Source of the DNA: Bacteroidota bacterium
GTDB lineage: Bacteria > Bacteroidota > Bacteroidia > Chitinophagales > LD1
DNA: 35,758 bases
Assembly (NCBI GenBank): GCA_947461105.1
Contig: CANHIG010000010.1
Coordinates: 1 to 35,758 of the forward strand
Direction of reading: 5' to 3'
Shown here piece by piece: positions 30,942 to 35,758 of the stretch. Within the stretch, counting starts at the first letter, position 1; each line of letters starts with the position of its first letter. Position numbers and translations under genes: made by a program. Under the pieces are notes generated by a model, which saw only the letters and a program-made list of their open reading frames with translations, had not been told where the DNA came from and searched no databases.

Positions 30942-31559
30942 ATGAATTTAATGATGAAAAGAGCAAAATATAAAACACTCAGTATCGCTGCTATTTTATT
31001 GTCAATGATATTACTGCAGTCGTGCAACAATGAATATACTGCAAAACCTAAGGCCTATCCACGAGTAATTTACCCTGAAAAAAAATTCGAATCATTTTCA
31101 CCGGAAAACTGCCCTTTTGAGTTTGAGAAACCGGTATATGCATTTGTAGAAAAGGATACCGATTATTTTGGAAAAACTATTGCAGATAAATGTTGGATTA
31201 ATATTCAGTTTCCGGAATTTAATGGCACGCTAAATCTTACTTACAAAGAAATCAATAAGGAAAATACTCTGGTTAAGTTGATTGAAGATGCACATAAGTT
31301 ATCATTCAAACACTCTAAGAAAGCAAACTATATTGACGAAGTTTTAATTGAAAATAAATATGGTGTAGGTGGATTACTATATAACGTAGGTGGAGATGCA
31401 GCATCAAACTTTCAGTTTTTCCTAACCGACACCAATCGCCATTTTATAAGGGGTGCACTATACTTCAACAACGAACCCAATACAGATTCAATGGCGCCAA
31501 TCATTTCTTTTGTTCAAAAAGACTTAGATCATTTTCTTGAGACATTTAGATGGAAGTAG
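30942..31559 (+). CDS. gldD: Gliding motility lipoprotein GldD
   Basis: A 205-residue lipoprotein. The signal peptide ends in a lipobox (ILLQSC, Cys at residue 28), so it is probably anchored in the envelope. The body matches GldD (KPKAYPRVIYPEKKFESFSP; CPFEFEKPVYAFVEKDTDYF; WINIQFPEFNGTLNLTYKEI), a protein required for gliding and type IX secretion in Flavobacterium, although its precise role is unclear. It follows gldE after one base, the usual pairing. In this window it is the clearest gliding/T9SS accessory gene and fits the T9SS sorting domain of the protein at 15890-17908. ATGs at 30951 and 30954 are alternative starts. Confidence 0.93.
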   Translation: MNLMMKRAKYKTLSIAAILLSMILLQSCNNEYTAKPKAYPRVIYPEKKFESFSPENCPFEFEKPVYAFVEKDTDYFGKTIADKCWINIQFPEFNGTLNLTYKEINKENTLVKLIEDAHKLSFKHSKKANYIDEVLIENKYGVGGLLYNVGGDAASNFQFFLTDTNRHFIRGALYFNNEPNTDSMAPIISFVQKDLDHFLETFRWK

Positions 31560-31571
31560 AATTTCCTTAAA

Positions 31572-32336
31572 TTATTCACTAAGTTCTTCATACTCATTTT
31601 GTTGTTCCACTCCCCCTTTTATATCATCATAGAATCTGGCCATGCTTACTTGTATATATGGCAAAAGCCAAAGGAGGCCTATACCCAAAGTAAAAATGCA
31701 AAGTATAGCCCATCCAATAAATCGCAAACCAAGAAAGACATACTTTAATTTATACCCTTTCATCATCTCCTTGCTTTGTCTAACTGCATCAAGAGCTTTA
31801 ATAGCAGGATTGTCTGCTATAATATAATACACCTGAGTGTATGATAAAGAAACTACTAGGGCCGGAATTATGAGCAGAAAAAATAAAAACACGAATAGTC
31901 CTGCATTTTGCAATGACCCGAAAATTTCTTCTGAATTCATAATGCTATCAGATGAAACGCTATTAATAACTGCAACAAGGAAGTTCCCTTGCTTGAGAAC
32001 AAAATACACCACAAGTAGAACAAGTGGCAGCAGCCATACAGATACCAATAAAGCAATGAGCAAGTATGCAATAAAAACGGTAATGTAATTTTTAAATCCA
32101 TCAAAAAGTTGAGCAATATTGGCTTCCTTTCCTCTGGCAATAGACAAAGAAAAAAATGCCAAGCCTAATGCTAATGGTGGACTTATTAAAAATGAAATCA
32201 GCCCACCTACTTTAGGAATAGCTTGTATTCCTCCTACAATGAGTATATAAACAACCAATATTCCAATTGCTAAACTCCATTTGCCCTTGAGTGAGGCAAG
32301 GGCTTGAGTCATCAGTGTTGCATTTTTTGTTACCAT
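31572..32336 (-). CDS. DUF975 family membrane protein
   Basis: A 254-residue multi-pass membrane protein with about five to six helices. The family pattern is visible: an N-terminal helical opening (ALASLKGKWSLAIGILVVYI) and a late conserved segment (AVRQSKEMMKGYKLKYVFLG, then LRFIGWAILCIFTLGIGLLW). DUF975 proteins are widespread and uncharacterised. The C-terminus is acidic (EYEELSE). It converges on gldD with only 12 bases between the stop codons and is followed by no visible terminator. Its relationship to the neighbouring genes is unknown. Confidence 0.85.
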   Translation of the reverse strand: MVTKNATLMTQALASLKGKWSLAIGILVVYILIVGGIQAIPKVGGLISFLISPPLALGLAFFSLSIARGKEANIAQLFDGFKNYITVFIAYLLIALLVSVWLLPLVLLVVYFVLKQGNFLVAVINSVSSDSIMNSEEIFGSLQNAGLFVFLFFLLIIPALVVSLSYTQVYYIIADNPAIKALDAVRQSKEMMKGYKLKYVFLGLRFIGWAILCIFTLGIGLLWLLPYIQVSMARFYDDIKGGVEQQNEYEELSE

Positions 32337-32444
32337 GATTCAATTTTCTGTTTTCAAAATAACTGCCAAATGAAGTATATAAATTTTGTACTTAATTAAA
32401 CTTACATGTTTTATTGCAAGAGAAGAAGGAATCCTAAAGAAATT

Positions 32445-33059
32445 TTAATGAGCACTTACTTCTTGAAACTGTCTAAATGTCAAGTTGATCCTTGGGTTTT
32501 TTATCTTCTTTGACTTAGGTAATGCATGTAGCCAGTATTGCTGAATTTCCCCTCTCATCAATAGCAGACTTCCATGTTTGAGGACTATAGAAACATTATG
32601 TGATGTTCTCTTATGCTTAAATGAAATTTTTCTTTCTGCTCCAAGACTTAATGAAGCAATTGCACTATTTTCTTTTATAGTCTTCTCATTATCACTATGC
32701 CAGGCCATTCCATCTTTCCCATCATGATAAAAATTCATTAGACAAGAATTAAATTGCTCTCCTGAAATTTCCTCTATCCTTTTTTTAATCTCCAAAAGTG
32801 CTGTAGTCCACTTCATTGCATGGCGAGTAATATGAGAGTAGGTATAAGCAAAATCTTCATCACCATACCAAGCAGTCATTCGATTAATCATTATACGTTT
32901 GCCAAATAGAATTACCTCATCTTGCTTCCAACTGATATTCTGCTGAAGTATTCCAAAATATTTATCCGCCTCTGCTTGATTAAGAATTTTCCCGTAATAA
33001 TTGAGAATACCATCAAAGGGCAGAAGATTTTCGGTGCTATTTATTGCAAACAAACTCAT
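32445..33059 (-). CDS. AlkB-like 2-oxoglutarate/Fe(II) dioxygenase
   Basis: A 204-residue protein of the AlkB family, which removes alkyl groups from nucleic-acid bases by oxidation. The iron ligands H121 and D123 (MAWHSDNE) and H178 (YWLHALPKS), and the 2-oxoglutarate-binding arginines R190 and R196 (NPRINLTFR), are all present. The core MNFYHDGKDGMAWHSDNE, then SLSLGAERKISFKHK, is closest to the ALKBH2/3-like bacterial subgroup. It is probably a DNA or RNA alkylation repair enzyme; the substrate is not deducible. It lies 51 bases downstream of the methyltransferase-like gene on the same strand and may be in its transcript. Confidence 0.93.
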   Translation of the reverse strand: MSLFAINSTENLLPFDGILNYYGKILNQAEADKYFGILQQNISWKQDEVILFGKRIMINRMTAWYGDEDFAYTYSHITRHAMKWTTALLEIKKRIEEISGEQFNSCLMNFYHDGKDGMAWHSDNEKTIKENSAIASLSLGAERKISFKHKRTSHNVSIVLKHGSLLLMRGEIQQYWLHALPKSKKIKNPRINLTFRQFQEVSAH

Positions 33060-33110
33060 AAATCAATTTTTGTCCCATTAAAACTTATTATCGGAGAATA
33101 AGTCTTTTGA

Positions 33111-33698
33111 TTAAAACAGAAAGGGGATAAACATGTTTACTTTTTTCTGATAAGCTTTATACTCATCACCAAATATCTTAATCAATTTTCTCTCCTCAAG
33201 AGTTGTTCCAATATATAGATATACGATACAAAAAAGTGAAGTCAATAAAATCAAATCAGTTGGATACAAAATCGACAAACCAATAACCAATAAAATTATG
33301 GCAAAATAAATTGGGTGTCGAACAATGCTATTTAAACCAGAGGTAATAAGTTTCCCATGTATCTCCTCTCTGCCAAACAGTTGATTTATTCCTGTAAAAT
33401 CAAGCATTTTGTAGCTATACAAAGCCCATGTCAAAATTACAATCCCGGAAAATAGAAGTATCCAAGCCAGATATTTTAAAATAGGATGGACTGAAAAAAG
33501 AATGTGGTGATTGGAGAAATCACTAAGCAAATAAACAATTGCCGAAAATATAATCATAGAAATAAGATTATAAACAAATCGATAAAAGCGAAAACTATTG
33601 GAGACCCTTTCCTCAACAAATCTTTTCACCGATTCGCTTGCAAGAATGCTATGCAAACTAAAAAAGAGTAACCACAATATTGAAATCTTAATGAGCAA
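33111..33698 (-). CDS. ICMT/NnrU-like integral membrane methyltransferase
   Basis: A 195-residue membrane protein with four to five helices. It carries the ICMT-type SAM-binding signature: GLNSIVRHPIYFAIILLVIG and a C-terminal GTTLEERKLIKIFGDEYKAY. The N-terminal LLFFSLHSILASESVKRFVE resembles the NnrU / methanethiol methyltransferase side of the superfamily. The substrate could be a thiol, phospholipid or isoprenoid; it cannot be deduced. It starts 10 bases downstream of yebC and precedes the AlkB-like gene by 51 bases, suggesting co-expression. Its DNA looks somewhat more AT-rich than its surroundings. Confidence 0.8.
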   Translation of the reverse strand: MLIKISILWLLFFSLHSILASESVKRFVEERVSNSFRFYRFVYNLISMIIFSAIVYLLSDFSNHHILFSVHPILKYLAWILLFSGIVILTWALYSYKMLDFTGINQLFGREEIHGKLITSGLNSIVRHPIYFAIILLVIGLSILYPTDLILLTSLFCIVYLYIGTTLEERKLIKIFGDEYKAYQKKVNMFIPFLF

Positions 33699-33708
33699 TA
33701 GAAATTGT

Positions 33709-34419
33709 TTATCTCATATTATGAAAGATCAGCGTAACATCATCGTCTTCTTCCAACTTATCAATTAGCTTAATCACTTCTTCAGCCTGCTCATCGGTAA
33801 GTCCTTCCTTGTAAAAGTCCGGTATCTTCTCATAAGTTGACTCGACTATCTCGATGCCTTTTTCCTCAAGCGACTTACTTAAATTACCAAAGTCATTGAA
33901 ATCTGCATAAGCCAATATTAAATCATCTTCCACCTGTAATTCAGTTAACCCTCCATCTATTAACTCAAGCTCTAACTCCTCAGGATTCCAATTTCCTTTA
34001 TTGAATTTGAAAAGTGCTTTTTTCTTAAACATATATTCTACAGAGCCGCTTGTACCAAGCAAGCCACCGAGCTTATTGAAATAGGAACGAAGATTAGCTA
34101 CCGTTCTTGTAGTATTGTCCGTAGCTGTGTCTACAACAATCGCAACTCCATGAGCAGCATATCCCTCATAGGTTACTTCTTCATAGTTTTCTGCATCTTT
34201 AGAACTCGCCTTTTTAATAGCATTCTCTACTCTATCCTTTGGCATATTCGCTCCTTTAGCATTTTGCATTGCCTGACGAAGTCGAGCATTATGCTCCGGG
34301 TGCGGACCTCCTTCCTTCACAGCTATAGCTATATCCTTGCCTATTCGAGTAAAGGTTTTTGCCATTGCCCCCCATCTTTTCATCTTCCTTTCCTTGCGAA
34401 ACTCAAATGCTCTTCCCAT
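33709..34419 (-). CDS. yebC: YebC/PmpR family (TACO1-like) protein
   Basis: A 236-residue YebC/TACO1 protein. The start MGRAFEFRKERKMKRWGAMA and the segments TRIGKDIAIAVKEGGPHPEH, NAKGANMPKDRVENAIKKAS and YEGYAAHGVAIVVDTATDNT are hallmark. YebC proteins were first described as transcriptional regulators. Their mitochondrial relative TACO1 and more recent bacterial work point to a role in translation, helping ribosomes through hard-to-translate stretches such as proline runs. The gene is divergent from the lytic transglycosylase and leads the minus-strand yebC, ICMT-like, AlkB-like run. It adds one more translation-related gene to the window. Confidence 0.95.
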   Translation of the reverse strand: MGRAFEFRKERKMKRWGAMAKTFTRIGKDIAIAVKEGGPHPEHNARLRQAMQNAKGANMPKDRVENAIKKASSKDAENYEEVTYEGYAAHGVAIVVDTATDNTTRTVANLRSYFNKLGGLLGTSGSVEYMFKKKALFKFNKGNWNPEELELELIDGGLTELQVEDDLILAYADFNDFGNLSKSLEEKGIEIVESTYEKIPDFYKEGLTDEQAEEVIKLIDKLEEDDDVTLIFHNMR

Positions 34420-34544
34420 GATTTGTGATATTATTTATTGAGGTAAATATATAAAGCCCACTCAAAGTTTTAAAATGTCTTAATACCAAACCGAAATATT
34501 GGATGAAGAAAACAGGTTGACTATATTTTATATATATTGAGCAC

Positions 34545-35495
34545 ATGAACAAAAGACTTATTTATGCTTTGGTGGGACTATGCTGCATGGCTGTAGGTTT
34601 TGCTTCTGCAAAATTCATAGAAAATCTAAAACCCAAACCTGTAAATATTTTTGAAAGAACAGCACTAGAAAGCAAAGGCGTGAAATTCATTAAAACTCCT
34701 GATAGCGTTAATGTTATTTTTCCTTTGACCGTAGAGGGTGATTTGTACTTTGCAGATGAACAGGTGCCACTTGAGGATCAGGATGTAAAAGAGCGATTAG
34801 ACAGAGAACTGCAAGTAAATGCATTTTGGCAATCAAATACTTTGCTGAATATGAAGCTGGCAAACAGGTATTTCGATGAAATAGAAAAAATCCTTGTTGA
34901 GGAAGGAGTACCAACTGACTTTAAATATTTACCCCTTATAGAAAGTGGTTTCAGAGATGTAATTTCTCCGGCAGGGGCAGCAGGCTTTTGGCAGTTTATT
35001 GCTCCCACTGCAAAAACCTATGGATTAGAAATCAACGATGATATTGATGAGCGTTTTAATATTGAAAAATCCACCAGAGCAGCATGCGCTTACCTGCGTG
35101 AGGCCAAAGCGAGTTTGGGAACATGGACACTAGCAGCCGCCAGCTATAATTTAGGCATATCAGGAATTCAAAGCAGAAGCCAGATCCAGCGAACAAACAG
35201 CTATTATGATTTGTACCTGAATCAGGAAACTTCAAGGTATATTTTCAGAATGCTTGCCATGAAAATAATTTACTCAAACCCCCAAAAGGCAGGATACATG
35301 ATTAAGACGGAGGATTTATATCAGCCCTTTTCTTATAATAAAGTTATAGTTGATACTCCGATCACAGATTTAGCATTATTCAGTGAAGCAATGGGTTTAA
35401 AATACAAATACATCAGGTTACTGAATCCCTGGATTCGCTCCGCAAAGCTGCCGAATAAGGGAGGAAAAAGTTATGAAATAAGGATTTTACGGTAG
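34545..35495 (+). CDS. Lytic transglycosylase (SLT domain, MltD-like)
   Basis: A 316-residue murein hydrolase, cleaving peptidoglycan glycan strands. It begins with a signal or anchor segment (LIYALVGLCCMAVGFASAKF). The lysozyme-like SLT domain has the catalytic Glu in LPLIESGFRD (E133), followed by SPAGAAGFWQFIAPTAKTYG, NIEKSTRAACAYLREAKASL and AAASYNLGISGIQSRSQI. The C-terminal region (about 245-316) continues in the MltD manner, but LysM repeats are not evident, so it is shorter than E. coli MltD. It stands alone in its direction, divergent from yebC. tRNA-Phe, with its own promoter, follows on the same strand. Confidence 0.92.
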   Translation: MNKRLIYALVGLCCMAVGFASAKFIENLKPKPVNIFERTALESKGVKFIKTPDSVNVIFPLTVEGDLYFADEQVPLEDQDVKERLDRELQVNAFWQSNTLLNMKLANRYFDEIEKILVEEGVPTDFKYLPLIESGFRDVISPAGAAGFWQFIAPTAKTYGLEINDDIDERFNIEKSTRAACAYLREAKASLGTWTLAAASYNLGISGIQSRSQIQRTNSYYDLYLNQETSRYIFRMLAMKIIYSNPQKAGYMIKTEDLYQPFSYNKVIVDTPITDLALFSEAMGLKYKYIRLLNPWIRSAKLPNKGGKSYEIRILR

Positions 35496-35498
35496 ATA

Positions 35499-35529
35499 TT
35501 TTGGCAATAGCCCGAAAAGACTATATTTG
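35499..35529 (+). promoter_or_regulatory. Promoter of tRNA-Phe
   Basis: TTTTG (35499-35503) and TATATTTG (35522-35529), an exact -7 TAnnTTTG match, are separated by 18 bases, just upstream of the tRNA gene (5' end at 35549). The site begins right after the transglycosylase stop. Confidence 0.65.
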
Positions 35530-35548
35530 CTCTCCGTTTTTAAAAAAT

Positions 35549-35621
35549 GGTTGAGTAGCTCAGTTGGTAGAGCAATAGACTGAAAATCTATGTGTCGGGG
35601 GTTCAATTCCCTCCTCAACCA
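35549..35621 (+). tRNA. tRNA-Phe (anticodon GAA)
   Basis: A cloverleaf of 73 bases including the discriminator A. Acceptor stem GGTTGAG/CTCAACC, D arm GCTCAGTTGGTAGAGC, anticodon stem ATAGA/TCTAT around loop CTGAAAA with anticodon GAA (35582-35584), and T arm with GTTCAATTC. The CCA is not encoded here: ACA follows the acceptor. Confidence 0.97.
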
Positions 35622-35639
35622 CAAATAAACACAATTAAC

Positions 35640-35678
35640 CCCTTGTATATCAAATGATTGCAAGGGTTTTGTTTTTTT
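35640..35678 (+). terminator. Terminator after tRNA-Phe
   Basis: CCCTTG (35640-35645) and CAAGGG (35661-35666) form a 6-bp stem with a 15-base loop, followed by a T-rich tract (TTTTGTTTTTTT). Confidence 0.7.
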
Positions 35679-35758
35679 AAGGGAAAACTATAGAGGCATT
35701 GCTTCAACAAATAAACTTCTATCTCAATAATGTTACATTTCCTGTATGAGCTTGAGTA

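Noticed and set aside
35719-35758. Tail of a minus-strand gene at the right edge (12 codons ending GNVTLLR)
   Set aside because: Open, but far too short to support a gene without the sequence beyond the window.

Overview
The window is chromosomal DNA of a low-GC member of the Bacteroidota. The evidence is: gldE and gldD gliding/type IX secretion genes in the mutY-ssb-gldE-gldD order; a protein with a type IX secretion C-terminal sorting domain; a bat (aerotolerance) operon; Bacteroidota-type promoters with a TAnnTTTG -7 element; a 30-residue basic protein of the AURKAIP1/COX24 type; and a tmRNA tag (GEETFAMAA) of the kind seen in Cytophaga-like bacteria. There are no insertion sequences, phage genes or CRISPR arrays. 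This is a core-gene region, and most of its interest lies in gene arrangement and regulation.

Layout. 1-300: start of a secreted lectin-like protein, cut by the window edge. 547-1536: a solitary paaA (phenylacetyl-CoA epoxidase catalytic subunit) without paaBCDE beside it. 1641-4813: a minus-strand operon of a small secreted protein, a PadR regulator, a PspC-domain membrane protein with a large C-terminal envelope domain, and a secreted protein; it looks like an envelope-stress module. 5036-6136: a DUF3078 outer-membrane-type protein ending at a clear terminator. 6290-12129: a bat operon (moxR, DUF58, BatD-like membrane protein, batA, batB, batC) lacking full-length batD and batE. 12259-15138: uvrA with its own promoter. 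15142-15189: a perfect 15-bp inverted repeat. 15231-17908: a DUF1761 membrane protein and a large T9SS-exported protein.

18083-27935 is dominated by protein and translation quality control. A TetR regulator is divergent from clpP-clpX, followed directly by the tmRNA gene (ssrA) and, 15 bases later, yihY. Convergent to these are arfB (tmRNA-independent ribosome rescue), an M3 oligopeptidase, a small membrane protein, RNase G, an mS38-like 30-residue protein, a TPR protein and an HU-family protein. tmRNA tags stalled products, ClpXP degrades them, ArfB is the backup rescue factor, and an M3 peptidase could finish the peptides. That functional grouping is inference from position.

28016-31559: mutY-ssb-gldE-gldD. 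31572-34419: a DUF975 membrane protein, then a minus-strand yebC / ICMT-like methyltransferase / AlkB-like dioxygenase run. 34545-35495: a lytic transglycosylase. 35549-35621: tRNA-Phe with a clear promoter and terminator.

I found no wholly unknown multi-gene system. The best leads are the clpXP-ssrA-yihY-arfB cluster with a possible TetR operator upstream of clpP, the PadR/PspC module, the reduced bat operon with a membrane-anchored DUF58 protein, and the orphan paaA.
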